Source: Pochonia chlamydosporia 170 (Eukaryota > Ascomycota > Sordariomycetes > Hypocreales > Clavicipitaceae). From it: a stretch of DNA of 64,000 bases. The notes beneath the pieces were generated by a model. It was not told where the DNA came from. It saw only the letters and a program-made list of their open reading frames with translations, and did no database searches. Of this stretch, positions 1 through 12,443 are shown one piece after another (positions within the stretch are counted from its first letter, which is position 1; each line of letters begins with the position of its first letter). Made by a program: the position numbers and the translations under genes. The DNA lies in the NCBI RefSeq assembly GCF_001653235.2, contig NC_035792.1, positions 2,914,001-2,978,000 of the forward strand. The letters run 5' to 3'.

Positions 1-2712
1 TCGCGCTCTCATTCCTGTATAAAGCCCTGTGTCTATTGTTGGTTGGCCATAACCTCTCATTTGGATGGAATTGCTTCTAGTGACGTCGTCATTAATCAAA
101 AGCAAATCCCTCCGCCCCTGGGTTCAGCCTCGATCGATTCACGCAATTGGCGGCGCCTCGGGGCTCGACGGTGTACCGTTCGCTCCGTCAGTCGTGGGTG
201 GCGGTGGGGGACGCAAAGTTGACAGAACAAAACTGGTGACATTATCCGCCCTCTAACGGAAACCGGGGACCCTCTGCATCCGTAATACAGATCCACCAAA
301 CTCAAATAATTTTCTTTGTCGAAGGGGAAAACTTGTCTGGCTATTTCGCCTGCTATTTTAGGCTTCTAGAAGCCAACCGTGTGGTGATCTCGGGCCGTGA
401 CATTGCGATTGCTCTTCAGGAACTGTTGGTGAACTCGTCGCTTTCTTCGGTTTCCAGGCGAACCAAGGATTGCCCTTGACTCTCTGGCTCCTGTTCCCAG
501 GTGTCATCCTTGCCGCAACAGGCAACGACACAAACCACACCTAGTTCAGCTCACCTAAAAACTTCAACATTGATCCAGCTTCCACCCCCGTCCTATCGTA
601 GAGAGGGGCTCACCTGAAATAGCCGTCGCCAGTTGCTCAAATGCACGATATTGAAGAATAGGGTCCGTACCAGGATGTATGGAGAAGGGGCCACCGCCAA
701 GCACAAAGCATGATCATCATCATCACGGACTGGTCAAATTCGTCCAAAGCTGTCCTGGATGCAACAAAATGAGAAAATGGCAAAAATCCTTCAATGTTCC
801 AAATTTGCCAGCCAGCGTTCAATGTGCCTTCCCTACTCCCTACAAAGGAGCTGCTTGCATACATTGTGACGGTTATCTCGTAGATCTGGCTTGCACCTTC
901 CATGAAAGTGAAGAGGTCCTGCCCGTTTGGGGGCGCCATGGCATCTTCACAATTGGCCCCAGCCATGAGTCCCCACACTACAGGACTCTTACTCCGTAGG
1001 CATCTTTGATTTGAGACTCAAACATGAATGAAGCCCTTGCAAAACTATTTGCCGGGATTTCTCTGCATATGATCTGAAGGACAAGACGGTGGCATACCAT
1101 TTAATTGCAGCGCTCGCTTAAGGATGTCGCAAGGGTCGCTTTCGGCAGCTCTCTATTCCATGCTCCCTACTCCGTACTCCGTATTTCGGTCAACATCTCG
1201 AAGCTTGGTCAGCCCTCGATGCGCCTCTGTCGCTCACGGACACATGCAATCAGTGGTGATGGTGCCATGTCTTGAGTCAATTCCACCTGGCTGTCACTAT
1301 TTTATCAATTAAAGTTGTGTAATTCGGCAATCTGTGCCTTCTTAAGAATCCCAGCATATACACCCCTGCCCCTTTTGTTGCGCCATACTTTTTGTCGCCG
1401 AGACATTTTTAAGGTTGGAAATGAAATTGATCTTTGCGCGGAGACATGAGGCTAAAATAGACCTTGAATCGCCATAGTACTACCAGTGCTCCGTACTAAC
1501 AGAATATTGTGATTCCCGTGCGATGTTTGCGCAAGATACGAACGGTCTGCTGTTGTGAGAATCAGCCAAGGAAACCAGTCAGCGGAGTATCATGTCAGCT
1601 GGGGGCCATCTCACATTCGAAGCAAGGGGATGATCGCCGCCAACCAGACGAGGGTGGTGAGAGATGGTCTGTGTTCTTAGTTTCGAAAATGGCACCAGAC
1701 AGCAGTGCCGATCAGAGTCGCTCTCAATGTTGCTTGGCAAGGTTAATTACTACGACCCTACAAGTACTGGCTGTTATGCCAGGCATGACGGTACATTCGG
1801 ATATCACACCGACGCCGGGTAGCAATATGTGTCTATGCCATGGTTCTATCAACTGCTAAACCGTCCCTATCGCCGGTTTGCCACATGATACAGATTTGTT
1901 GTAAGCCTCTAATTTTACGGCTCTGTACTCCGTCATTGCCTCATTAATAAGTTGACTAGTAGAACGCACACGCAGCCATGTGAGTCTTAAGCTCAGAGCC
2001 ATGAAGCATGCAAGCGCATAACCGTGGTGAGATATGCATTATATGATGTATCCAGATATCGTATGGCAAGGTGCTTCTCTATAATCAGTTCTTAAATTAA
2101 ATGTCATTGTGCGAAATGGAAAGTGCTCTACCAACTTACTCAGACACCTGGGATATATTGACAGACCTTTTGCCCCAATACACCAATACAGGCCGGATAT
2201 GCAGCCTGGGATCATGCTCGACATCAATATATGCAAGCTCAGCACAGCCTCTTGTAGTGGGGAGGAGGCTCCACTAACGTCGAAATGCAGGAACAAACCT
2301 AGGTATCATGTTCTGTGCATTTTCATTATGTAGAGGATTATTATTTATTTTCATAGTGATCCGATTATCTACCTAGGTAGGTAGGTAGCTAGTCATCTAT
2401 GACTTTGCTTGGATTGCAAGTGGCAAATATCACCATTGTGTATTGGTTCTGCTCGTGGCATCGGTCCTTGTTGCTGACTACGTTGCATGGTTTCACGTGA
2501 CCGGCTCCACCCCAAACTTCCAACCATCGCCGCCGAGAGCTCTGGCGCCAAAGATGTCACCACAACAGATAGGATAGACTCAACTCGTTATTTCCATAAC
2601 TCCACCACAAAAGAAGGCGCGATAACTTCAGAGAGCCTGAGACTATCCGCGCGACTTACTCTACGCTGAAAATAATCTATCGAAGACCCCGGTTCGCTGG
2701 GCGCTAATACAG
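1..2712. other. Gene-free left flank upstream of GCN5
   Basis: I see no recognisable gene in this stretch. Several open frames of 60-116 codons exist on both strands (for example 679-999 + and 1509-1859 +), but none shows a familiar motif, splice structure or codon pattern. The 9-mer TACTCCGTA occurs at 990 and twice, overlapping, at 1168-1183. A short CTAGGTAGGTAGGTAG-type run lies near 2372-2390. The last 200 bases are likely the GCN5 promoter and leader. Confidence 0.5.
1168..1183. repeat. Overlapping double TACTCCGTA motif
   Basis: Two copies of the 9-mer TACTCCGTA overlap by two bases. The same word or its complement appears exactly ten times in this window, always outside coding sequence. 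Its role is unknown. Confidence 0.7.
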
Positions 2713-4004
2713 ATGGATAATGCAGAATCGCAATCCAATCTAACGAATGGCGGCCAGGAACTCCACGGCAAAAAGCGCCCGGCCTCCGAGGAACCGAACA
2801 CACCATCTGATGCTAAAAGAATCAAGACCGATTATAATGAGTCGACCGAGTTGGATGTTGCACCACCTGTTGCACCCCCGAGAATTCCCTTTCCTGACAG
2901 GGTATGATTTGACCCGTAACTTACCAGGAAAATATGCTGACCGTCCCAAAGCCTGCAGTATTAGAAGAAAGAAGTGGCGAAATCGAAATTCGAGTTGTCA
3001 ACAATGATGGTGCCAGAGAGAACATGGTTGTCCTTACCGGCCTCAAATGCTTATTTCAAAAGCAGCTGCCGAAGATGCCAAAAGATTACATCGCACGTCT
3101 TGTCTACGATCGAAATCATTTATCCGTCGCGATCGTGAAAAAGCCGCTAGAAGTTATAGGTGGAATTGCATACCGGCCATTTGGAAGCCGCAAATTCGCT
3201 GAAATCGTTTTTTGCGCCGTCTCATCTGACCAGCAGGTTAAAGGATACGGAGCACATCTCATGGCACATTTAAAGGATTACGTCAGAGCCACATCTCCAG
3301 TTATGCATTTCCTAACGTACGCCGATAATTACGCGACGGGATATTTTCAGAAACAAGGCTTCACAAAGGAGATTACTCTTGACAAGTCCATCTGGATGGG
3401 GTATATCAAGGATTATGAGGGAGGAACGTTGATGCAATGCTCCATGCTTCCCCGGATCCGTTACCTCGAAGTTGGCCGCATGCTTCTTAAGCAGAAGGAA
3501 GTCGTACAAGCCAAAATTCGCGCTATAAGCAAAAGCCACATCGTCCATCGACCGCCTCACCAGTGGGCAAACGGTGAAGTGGCTCCAATCGACCCGCTGT
3601 CTATTCCTGCCATCCAAGCAACTGGTTGGTGTCCGGATATGGACGAATTGGCACGGGAACCACGCCACGGCCCTCATTTTAACGAACTGCGACGGGTTCT
3701 ATATCAAATTCAAAACCATAAACAGGCGTGGCCGTTCCTCCATCCGGTTAATAAAGACGAAGTCCCCGACTATTATAATGTCATTACGACGCCGATGGAT
3801 CTTTCGACGATGGAAGAACGATTAATGCACGATTCATACAATACTCCGAAAGACTTTTTCAACGATCTCAAATTGGTCTTTAGCAATTGTCGACAATACA
3901 ACGATGCAACCACGGTATACAACAAGTGCGCAGTTAGGCTGGAGAAGTACATGTGGAGTCTCATCAAAGAAGTCCCGGAGTGGTTTGACTTGCTTGAAGA
4001 ATGA
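2713..4004 (+). CDS. GCN5: Histone acetyltransferase Gcn5 (SAGA/ADA catalytic subunit)
   Basis: Acetylates lysines of the histone H3 tail as the catalytic subunit of SAGA/ADA co-activator complexes in the nucleus. Two exons, 2713-2901 and 2952-4004, give 413 residues. The 50-nt intron has a GTATGA donor, a TGCTGAC branch point and an AAAG acceptor, and splicing joins FPDR to PAVLEER, as in homologues. A GNAT domain spans roughly residues 85-220: the catalytic Glu sits in FAEIVFCAV (about 147) and the acetyl-CoA loop QVKGYG at about 158-163. The bromodomain (about 302-407) keeps NCRQYN with the acetyl-lysine-binding Asn near 380. The N-terminal 60 residues are polar and low-complexity. Length is normal for the family. 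The start is the first in-frame ATG after upstream stops. Family assignment is very secure; I cannot exclude that a second Gcn5 copy exists elsewhere. Confidence 0.94.
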
Positions 4005-4842
4005 TTTTTATTTGTACATTGTCTTGATGTTTTGGTTCTGGATTTGGAGAGCGTTTGGTACGGGTCTACGGAGCAAAGGAACGGTGAATGGAGTTGCCAC
4101 GGAATTGTCTTTTTATGCGAGAGAAGCGTATTCTGTAACTATACTTATGAGAACGATTGATGTTCAGGGCGGATATGCGGCCTAGTCTGGGGGCTTTTGT
4201 TTTATTTGAAGCACAGGTTGGGGTGAAGAAGTTAAGTAAATAGTTGAGAAGTCTTTAGAGCGTAAGCAACGAACAAAGTATTTACGGTTCTCCGTCACGG
4301 ATTTGCAGCCAACAGCCGTACGGAACGAAACAGTCAGATGCTTTTGGTGCCAACTTGCAAGACTTTTCAGGCAATGCATTTCGTACCTACATAAGTTTTT
4401 GTATGTTATAAAAACGAACAACACGACGTGTTTATAAATTTAAATACTAGGACAATAAAAGAACTTTAAAAGGATGGGAAATATTCGTCAACCTAGGGAT
4501 GCATTGACATATTTGGACCATACTTTCCAATGTCAATTTGTTTCGTGAAGTCGGGTCGCCTTTGAATAGTGACCACCGTTGAATTTGTGGGGCATGTAGC
4601 GCTAAATTATAGGCGACATCTGGAGTCGAGACGCGCTTGCTGCCACTGAGACGCGATCTGGACCCTGCAACATCCACTGCACTTGTGCTGACGTCAGGTC
4701 CAAAGCACATGCACCCGACCAGACAAGACCTCACTGTGAGAACATTTGAAACCTCCAACATCAGCACATCGAGCAGAACCCAGGGGAAAGACGGCTCGTA
4801 TTTCTACCACAGGCTTAACGGCATGACTCCTGCATCCTCATC
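4005..4842. other. Intergenic: GCN5 3' end to next gene
   Basis: Both flanking genes point rightward, so this holds the GCN5 terminator region and the promoter of the next gene. A 106-codon minus-strand open frame (4447-4767) shows no recognisable feature and was not called. Confidence 0.5.
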
Positions 4843-6805
4843 ATGCCACCGCCAAGGCCGAATAAGACTTCCGCTGGCGGGGGCATACATGGGAACGCAA
4901 AAGGAAACATCATGAGCTTCTTCAAGCCAGTCGCGGCATCGCAGAGCCAGCCTCCAATGTCACCAGCTCCCGCACAAAACCCAGCAACAGCATCTTCGTC
5001 TCCGCCTGCCCCTTCTTCACCTCTAGAGAGGCCCGTGACGCCCTCGAAACCAGTACCTGTCGAAATTGGAGCGTCCGACGACGACGAAAGCGACGGCGGC
5101 TACTCAGACAACTCGCTAGAAGATCTCTCATGTATCCTTGGTCGTGCGAGGGGCGATGTCCCTGCGGAGCAAAAACCTCAGAACAACCCGTATGCCACAC
5201 CGAGGGCGAAAAGGACAGCGGGGGAGTTTCACTCCTCACCGTTGGCCATCATGCCACGACACAAATTTGACCTGAAGGCGCTTGCGAAAGATGCACGGCG
5301 GGATGATGCCACGACAAAGAGCTCGCTGAGAGTGAAGGAAGCCGCGAATGCAGCCAAGGCGAGCGAAACGAGTGCATCTTCCTTCGCTACCGGAGATACC
5401 ATTGCGGGAATTGTGACGGACAATGGTGGACACGATGCCCGCAAGGTCCTCAGGGCGGTTCAGAGATCTGACACTTCCCAAGCACAGCCAAGATACTTGT
5501 TTTTCGACGAGAGCTATAAGTCACCATCTCCGCCAGTGGCTCCGAGGCTTGGAAAGGGGTCGCCGTGGAATCTTTTGACCCAAGGCACCGCTCAATCCCG
5601 AGAGCAGCATCTGATATCTGGCCTCCCACAGACAATCTTGCGCAAGAATGGGGATTTGCCTGATTCGCTTTTCGAATGGATGATGGATTCTTTGTGTGTC
5701 CATACGTCGCTCATCGTGAGGCAAGAATACTGTAACATGGTCGTTAGTTGTTCGGAGCAAGTTGAGCGACTTGTTACTGCGGAACGACTGCAGCAACTGT
5801 TCATACGATTAGGCGCGAATGAGGCCACAAACTCTAGTGCGACTCCGGAATTCGCTGTATCTAGACCGGATCATGAGCCATACGAGGGCCGCGATTGGTC
5901 CTGCCTCCAGTCCTTCATTTCTCTCCTTGGACTGATAGCCAGTCAACTATCTGTGCCAGCGGCAGAATATGCTACTCGGAAACTAGTCCAATTATCACTG
6001 GACAAGTTTCTGATCTGCAACATCGACCTACTAGCCGAGTTTGAATACTCAGTCCAACAACTCGCTGCAGCTATCCCAAGCTGCAACTGGGATAAATTCG
6101 TAAGCACACAACACCGTTCTACACCTACGAATGCCCCAAACTAACCCAACACAGTGCTTCGATACCTGCTCCATGCTCACGCATGGTCTACAATCCCGTG
6201 CCATCAAAGCCACTTCTCTTCTCTGTCTGCCAGTTTCCACCAAAAGAACACATGATCTACGCAGACGGATTGCCGTCACAACACTCTTCCAAGACGATTC
6301 TCTGGCCCACCACAACCCAGAAGACATAATCACCCTGCGCGGTATTATCGATATCCTCAACACCGACAACTTTGCCATCATCAATAAGACAGATTTCGCA
6401 GAGTTGCGCGCCAGCATCATCCTTCTCGATATAGCTATTGACGATGGTTCGGTCGTCAGATTCGATGACAGCGATGACGAGAAGAAGTTTAATGAGGAGG
6501 TCGATGAGCTTGCGGGCAAGTTGCGTGAAATATGGAGAAAAATCAACGACTCGGGCATGAAGCTGGCAAGGACAGAGGCAAAGAGCGTTGTAGAGTGGGT
6601 ACAGCAGCGTTTGTCCCATAGTGTACGGACACGGAAAATGGCCAAGAAGAGTGTATTTGATATGCCGGGGCAACTGGACGATCCTTTTCTGCCGAGGCAG
6701 AGGGAGTATATGAAGAAGTTTTTGCAGAAGACGGCGAAGCTGCCTGGTGTTGAGGAGGCCTCCCATATAATTGACGAGAATACGATTGTATGCGTGGATT
6801 ATTAG
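4843..6805 (+). CDS. CANIN-domain (SLF2/Nse6-like) protein, probable Smc5/6-associated factor
   Basis: Two exons, 4843-6099 and 6155-6805, give 635 residues. The 55-nt intron has a GTAAGC donor, a CTAAC branch point and an ACAG acceptor, at a codon boundary. Residues 1-220 are disordered: Pro/Ser-rich, then an acidic patch (SDDDESDGGY) and a basic KRTAGEFHSSPLAIMP stretch. From about residue 250 to 600 the protein is helical and alpha-solenoid-like, with the motifs HDLRRRIA and LLDIAIDDG. The layout resembles fungal proteins carrying the CANIN domain, named after human SLF2, which helps recruit the Smc5/6 DNA-repair complex. That assignment rests on remembered family patterns, so treat the role as an inference. 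A second ATG at 4912 (MSFFKPVA) may be the real start. Confidence 0.62.
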
Positions 6806-7154
6806 GCAATCAAGGGGATACATACGGTTGATATTTGGTGCGGAGTCACACGAGCCATGACATTAGATATGACGGCGTTTATGGATACTGGATTACCCCC
6901 AGTCTAATCATCCTGGACAATGAACACATTTCAAGTTTATAGTACAGCCTCTAAGCTACGATCGCAGGGACTGGGTACAAAAATAGACAACAATGCAAGT
7001 CTTGATGCTGACTGCAAACACGGCGCTTTCCCGCACTCACAGGATCCTCCATAAACAGGTCGCTCGGCCATGTCCAGCTGAGGGGACACATCATCGAGCG
7101 AGGTGGTACATCTGCACTTCCTTCTTCTCCAACTAACAAGGACTTTTGACAGGT
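6806..7154. other. Convergent 3' region
   Basis: Tail-to-tail gap between the CANIN-like gene (+) and VMA4 (-). It should contain both polyadenylation regions. No gene is seen. Confidence 0.5.
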
Positions 7155-8069
7155 TTAGTCGAAGAATTTCCGGTTGGGGTTCTTGCCAAACAGCGCCTCT
7201 CGAACAGCTGGGGCGGCAGAATCCTTGAGAAGTTCGAGTCGTGTGTCAAAGGTGTTGTTGATGTCGATTTTGCCATTACCACTGACAATGATAACACCTC
7301 CAGTTCTGCAATCGAGCAAATTAGTTTCGTCAACCAAAACAGGATTCAGTGGAGGTAGAGGGGGGTAACACGTACGATTGCTCTGGCAAAGGGTTCTGCT
7401 CGTCAATCTTCCCCGAGACTTCCTTTCCAACTTGCTTCTTGTACTCTGCAGCAGCTTCTTCGATAGCCTTCTTAACAGCATCATAATCCTTCTTCCTAGC
7501 TTGGATCTGCATCGTAGGCTCATTCAGCGCATAAAAGCCCTCCAAGATGAGACCCTTCAGAACCTTTTGGTACTTGGTCTTATCCTTGGCGCCATCAACC
7601 AGCTTCTTCTCGGCCTGTTCGAATATGCTATCAAGGAGCTCCTGTCGAGCACCAAGGACCTTGAGCCGGGTCTTGTTGGCGACGGTAGATCGGGTAATTT
7701 GCTGGGACATGGTGGCCTGCTTGAACTTCTTCTCGTACTGGCTGTCGATGGCGTCGGTCTCTTGGCGGACAAGCTTAGACTTTTCGATTTCGAACTCCTC
7801 GTTGGCTTTGATTTCGATCTCGCGGGCCTTCTCCATGGCTTCTTGCTTGATGAAGGCGGTCATCTTACGGAGCTCATTGTCGACCTGGACATTGTGAATG
7901 ACGGTTTTGTTAGTTTGATATCTTCGTGTTGTAACTGCGCGCGCTTGAGGGGCAGAGGCAGAAGCGAGAGGGATGTGGTATTTGGTCATGGTGGCCGTTG
8001 AAGCTCAACGGGTTGCTAACGGTGACGACGACGGCGTACCTGCTGGTCGGACAATGCGTGTTGCGACAT
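7155..8069 (-). CDS. VMA4: V-type proton ATPase subunit E
   Basis: Peripheral-stalk subunit of the V1 sector, which links V1 to Vo in the ATP-driven proton pump of the vacuole and other acidic organelles. Three exons on the minus strand, 8069-8040, 7884-7376 and 7305-7155, give 229 residues, the usual length. The first exon encodes only ten residues (MSQHALSDQQ) and joins VDNELRKM after a 155-nt intron. The second intron is 70 nt and joins PLPEQS to TGGVIIV. Recognisable blocks are the long N-terminal coiled coil (KQEAMEKAREIEIKANEEF), ANKTRLKVLGARQELLD and the C-terminal FGKNPNRKFFD. A longer unspliced frame starts at an ATG inside intron 1 (7989) and would replace the first ten residues, but the short spliced first exon matches the family. 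It shares a 1.1 kb promoter region with the transporter gene to its right. Confidence 0.95.
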
Positions 8070-9217
8070 GCTGGGCAAGGATGTGAAGGGTTATGCCTCT
8101 GTTCTAGAAGAATGGGTCGACGGGGGAATATTTGGAAGCTAGATATCTGGCTAGCTGGATGACCTCGAGGACGTCGGATGAGGTACGGCCGAGTAATGAG
8201 GTAGAGCGAGATGTCGTTTGGCTGGAAGGTGGAGGTGCGTGGAGAGTCTGGTAGCTGTGACGCTTGAGTGCAGCCAGAGCTTGGCTGTTTGTCCTGCTGT
8301 AGCACAGAAGCACAGAGCAAGAAGGAGCCTTGACTGCGCTTTCAAGCCACGCAGCGACAAGCCACAGTGTTTGTTCCAACTCGACCCCGCTGCTGGTGTT
8401 CATGCAAGCGCATCACATGACTGGGACAATAGGCTTTGGCCTTTCAGCCACACTCGACCATCACTCAAGACTGGACCTTGTAGGCTTACTCAGCCGCCTT
8501 ATGCATCATGGGAGGCTGCCAGAGGCTCGCTGTGGGCCAAGAATGCAGGCACTTGGTGCTGAGGGAATGCTCATTGGCGCTGCATGTGGTATAGTCAATA
8601 GTTTGGCACGTTCCCCTACGATTGAGGGCAGAACTTGAGCCAAGACTTGGCTCGCTCCTGCCCATAATTACCCATACCTCCACTACCGCGGCCACCAGAC
8701 AGCGCAAGCCTGGCCGACCCCGACCATTGACGCTTGTCCTGTCCGGTGCTGCTTGACCTCATCAGGTGCTGGTGGCTTTCGGCAACTTGCTTCCTGCATT
8801 TTGCATCATACATTCGTATCACCAACCAGCATACCCTAGTTCGAATTCCTGACGCTTCCGCTGCTTGAAGCATCGCACAGTATATCTCGACATCGACAGC
8901 GGTAACGACGACCCATCCTATCGAGGTGCTGGCAACCTCATTTCCTTGGTGTCCGGGCGCCATCGCTACGGCTACCGCCAGCTCCCCCGATCCTTGCTCT
9001 CCAGCCCACGACTCGTACACCGCAACCCAACAATCCTCTGCTGGCCGGCAAGCCTCAACTCGACTCAAGACAGACGCCGCCCAGTCTTGAATGAATTCCT
9101 AATCTGCTGCGCTCAGTAACGGCACGTGGACGACGGCTAGGCTCATCTCTATGCAATCGATAGCGTCATTTGTGCCCTCGTCCATCGCCAGATGCTGGTG
9201 CGTCGGGTAGCCGAGTT
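8070..9217. promoter_or_regulatory. Shared upstream region between VMA4 and the NIPA-like gene
   Basis: The two genes are divergent, so this 1.15 kb should hold both promoters and leaders. I see no gene in it. Open frames here (for example 8616-9068 - and 8865-9119 +) lack recognisable features. No specific factor site was identified. Confidence 0.55.
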
Positions 9218-10875
9218 ATGAGATCCATGGGGAGCATCTCCCCCGGCGGGAGTATAGCTGTATGCGATGCCCATCAATGCGCTTCATTATTTCTTATGGC
9301 TTTGTGCTAACAGTTTTGTTGTAGTTGGGAATCCTTGTCGGCCTGATATCGACCAGCGTCCAAAGCCTTGGTCTCACCTTGCAGCGGAAATCGCATATTC
9401 TCGAAGATGAAAAGAGTCCCCATGATGTGCGGCGCCCACCATACCGGAGGCGGAGGTGGCAGCTAGGCATGGGAATGTTTGTTATCGCAAACCTATTGGG
9501 CAGCACGATTCAGATTTCCACGCTTCCATTGCCTGTACTTTCGACCTTGCAGGCCGCCGGCCTCGTATTTAACTCGATATGCGCGACATTGATCCTGAAC
9601 GAACCGTTTACGCGATGGTCTCTCTGCGGCACGCTGTTGGTGACGACTGGCGCTGTGTTGATTGCGATATTCGGGGCCATACCATCTCCGGCACACGACT
9701 TGAAGGAGTTGCTCATTTTGCTGGGAAGACGGCCCTTTGTCGTCTGGATGATATTACAGGCCCTGTTTGTCTTGGGCCTCGCCACCGTTACAGATGTCGT
9801 CAACAACATGTCGAGCATTTCACACAACTCTCGATTCAGACTTGCGCGTGGCATTATATACGGCGTCATCAGTGGAGATTTGTCGGCACATGCGTTGCTT
9901 TTTGCCAAATCAGCGGTAGAATTGTGCATCAAGACCGTCGGCGGCAATAATCAATTTTCTCATTGGGAGTCTTGGGCCATTGTTCTCGGCCTGGTCTCCC
10001 TCGCGCTCTGTCAACTTTACTACTTACATCGAGGGCTGAAGCTAGTCTCCACCTCGGTTCTTTATCCGCTTGTGTTTTGTGTATACAACATTATTGCCAT
10101 TCTAGATGGACTAATATATTTCAACCAGGTGAGCTTGATTCCGCCGCTGCATGCCGGGCTCATCGCCCTCGGCACGGTTATCCTGCTCTCCGGTGTTCTC
10201 GCCCTTTCGTGGCGGCTCAGCGACGAACAACATGCTCCAGGGGTCGGTCAGTCAACGCTGGCCCCGGGACTTGGGCTCGTCGACGATACAGAAGGGGAAG
10301 AAGAGTCCCTGCTTAGCTCGGAGGCTGCCGTGGAGGAGGAAAGCAGCTCTTCGGGTTATCAGACGTTTCCTATTGCGAACGGCGACACCACGCCTCTGAC
10401 GCCAACGCAGAAGAAGAATTTTAGATGGGCAGAAAGAGCAGAGATTTGGGGAGAGTTGGAGGATCAGGAGGAACCGACTACTCCGACAGGACGCTTGCGT
10501 TCAACGACTTTGCCTGGACGATCAGAAGTCTCTCCATTGCTACCTCCTTCGAGGAGATCAGTCAGCGGTACCTCAGCCGCAGGTGGCGAGGCCGGTCCGA
10601 GCAACGAGTCTACCCCTCATAGATTTGGTAGGAGGAGGAGAAGTACGGGATTTCCGGGTCTGGTTGCACGCCGAAACATACGACAGCGGCAATCCTCAAT
10701 ATCGGGGTCTATCGGTGGCCTGCTTCAATCTATACCATGGCTTAGAGGGCGTGGGAAACGATCATCGATGAGTAGCTCCATAACGGGAGACAGCATGTCG
10801 CGACGGTACGATGATGACAACGGAGATGATGCACCAAGTCAAAGGGGAAGAGGAGGCAACGATTCGGCTGTATAA
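9218..10875 (+). CDS. NIPA/DUF803-family membrane transporter (putative Mg2+ transporter)
   Basis: Multi-pass protein of the NIPA family, members of which are reported to move magnesium; the substrate here is inferred. The long second exon (9325-10875) has no ATG at its left edge and begins directly after a TGCTAAC branch point and a GTAG acceptor. I infer a 42-nt first exon, 9218-9259, then a 65-nt intron with a GTATGC donor, joining GGSIA to LGILVGLIS in frame (530 residues). An ATG at 9227 gives MGSISPGG and may be the true start. About nine hydrophobic segments follow to about residue 325, including STLQAAGLVFNSICATLIL and STSVLYPLVFCVYNIIAIL. The last 200 residues form a polar Ser/Arg/Glu-rich tail, probably cytosolic. 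Family call is secure; the first exon is less so. Confidence 0.82.
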
Positions 10876-11675
10876 GTAGCGCATTGGGACATGCCGTCTT
10901 TACCTTTGGGCGACACGAGGCGAACAGGCGTACTAGATTCTTTAAACATTGCGATTCGGTATTGGATTATGTATTGGAGTCTTGAAGGGGGGCGAGTGAT
11001 TCGGACAAGACATTGAACAGGGCTCTAGACCTGCAGCATAATATCTTTTTTCATTATATCAAGAAGCATTGAATATATGTGTTTGATGAATTGCCGCGGC
11101 GCATGTTGTCAGAATGTGGCAGATTGGTTGCCTTGGGGCAACGTCAGACTTTGTGGACCATTTTCTGATTCTCATGTATCATTTCACACTTTATGGAGCA
11201 ATGTTTGTACTCTTGCTGAATCACTTTTCCATTCTCAGTATCTGCTTTCACTTTCTTTTGAGCCGATTTTACACCCCAGCTAAACCACCTTCCCATTCTT
11301 AGTGAGGATGGTCACACTCTGGCCAACCACTATTACAGCCAATACCTTCAACAGACAGATTTTACCCAACATTGAACCTTTGGTTTGCCAGCAATGAAAA
11401 CGACGCAAGTTTAAGGGGTTCTCAGCAGTGTCAGGAGACATGGAACCACCACGACGGCAAACGCCACCTGTCAGTGTCACGGAACAGTGCAGTCCATCAC
11501 CCAAAAGAAAGGAATATATTGAAACGCTATCAAACACCAATGCAATGCATTCACCACTTCACAATATTAAAACAAGACCTATTTCAAACTGCAACTCTGC
11601 CACATCCACCAAGCCTTCCGAAAACCATATATCACAAAAACCACTACTTGTGCCCTAAGCATGTACACCTGACTT
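10876..11675. other. Convergent 3' region
   Basis: Tail-to-tail gap between the NIPA-like gene (+) and the tetraspanin gene (-). Short open frames on both strands show nothing recognisable. Confidence 0.5.
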
Positions 11676-12443
11676 CTAGAATTGTCTAAAGCCGCTCTTC
11701 TCATCAATGTGGCGATATCGCTCACGTTCCTTGCGGTCCTTGAGCAGACATGCAATCGACAGAACGAGGATAGCATCAATACCTAAATCCATTAGTATAG
11801 CTTTAGCCGGTACACACGGATACACATACCGACGATGCCAAAAAGCGCCGTAAAGATATTATCAATAAAAACATTCGAAAAGCTAGAAATCGCCGTGCCG
11901 CAACCTCTCAGGAGAGCAGCCGCCGCGGGAGAAGGACACGTCGGATCGGTGACAAACGCAGGCGTCGTAGCGTTGTAGTATCCGCAGCATTGGAACTAAC
12001 CAGTTAGCTCGACATTTAATAAGACCATACATCGTACGTACCGACTGCTGGATGAGGGACTGCACAGACGGCTCCTGCTCCAAATAGGTCCCGAAGAAGC
12101 CATCTTTCAGACGCAGCGTCATTATCCAGAGGTACACGCCCAGACAGAGCGTGAAGACGCCACAAATGGTAATCAGGTAGCCGCCCGCCTTGAGCAGCGA
12201 TCTCTTGGGCGTCATGAGGCCCAAGAGCGTGAAGGCGAACACGCCGATCGTGATGGCGCCGTTGATGATGCCCGCCGTGAGGGGGAACATCTTGTACAGG
12301 AGGTTGCGGACGGCCTCTTGTCCGTCTTGTGGCGCTTTTGTCATTTGGTTTTGCACGACGAGGGAGAAACCGAGCTCGAGGCAGCCGGAGGCGAGGAAGA
12401 GGGCGTTTATGCCGAGGGTGGTGGTGAAGACTTTGTTTGGCAT
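11676..12443 (-). CDS. Tetraspanin-like four-pass membrane protein
   Basis: Three exons on the minus strand, 12443-12042, 11995-11830 and 11782-11676, give 224 residues. Introns are 46 nt (GTACGT donor, GCTAAC branch, TTAG) and 47 nt (GTATGT donor, ACTAAT branch, TTAG), and both restore one frame. Hydrophobic segments lie near residues 8-30, 53-78, 85-110 and 188-208. The large loop after the third segment contains FQCCGYYN, the CCG hallmark of tetraspanins, plus further Cys (DPTC, RGCG). The tail KDRKERERYRHIDEKSG is charged. Length matches Pls1-type fungal tetraspanins, required for appressorium penetration in Magnaporthe, but I cannot say whether this is Pls1 or another fungal subfamily. 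It probably organises plasma-membrane protein assemblies. Confidence 0.75.

Noticed and set aside
2902..2927. A 26-nt intron in GCN5 ending at the first in-frame AG
   Set aside because: Too short for a fungal spliceosomal intron. The 50-nt version ending at 2951 has a TGCTGAC branch point and gives the conserved FPDR-PAVLEER junction.
7378..8001. 207-codon plus-strand open frame
   Set aside because: Antisense of VMA4; the Leu-rich composition is typical of a mirror frame of a Lys/Glu-rich coiled coil.
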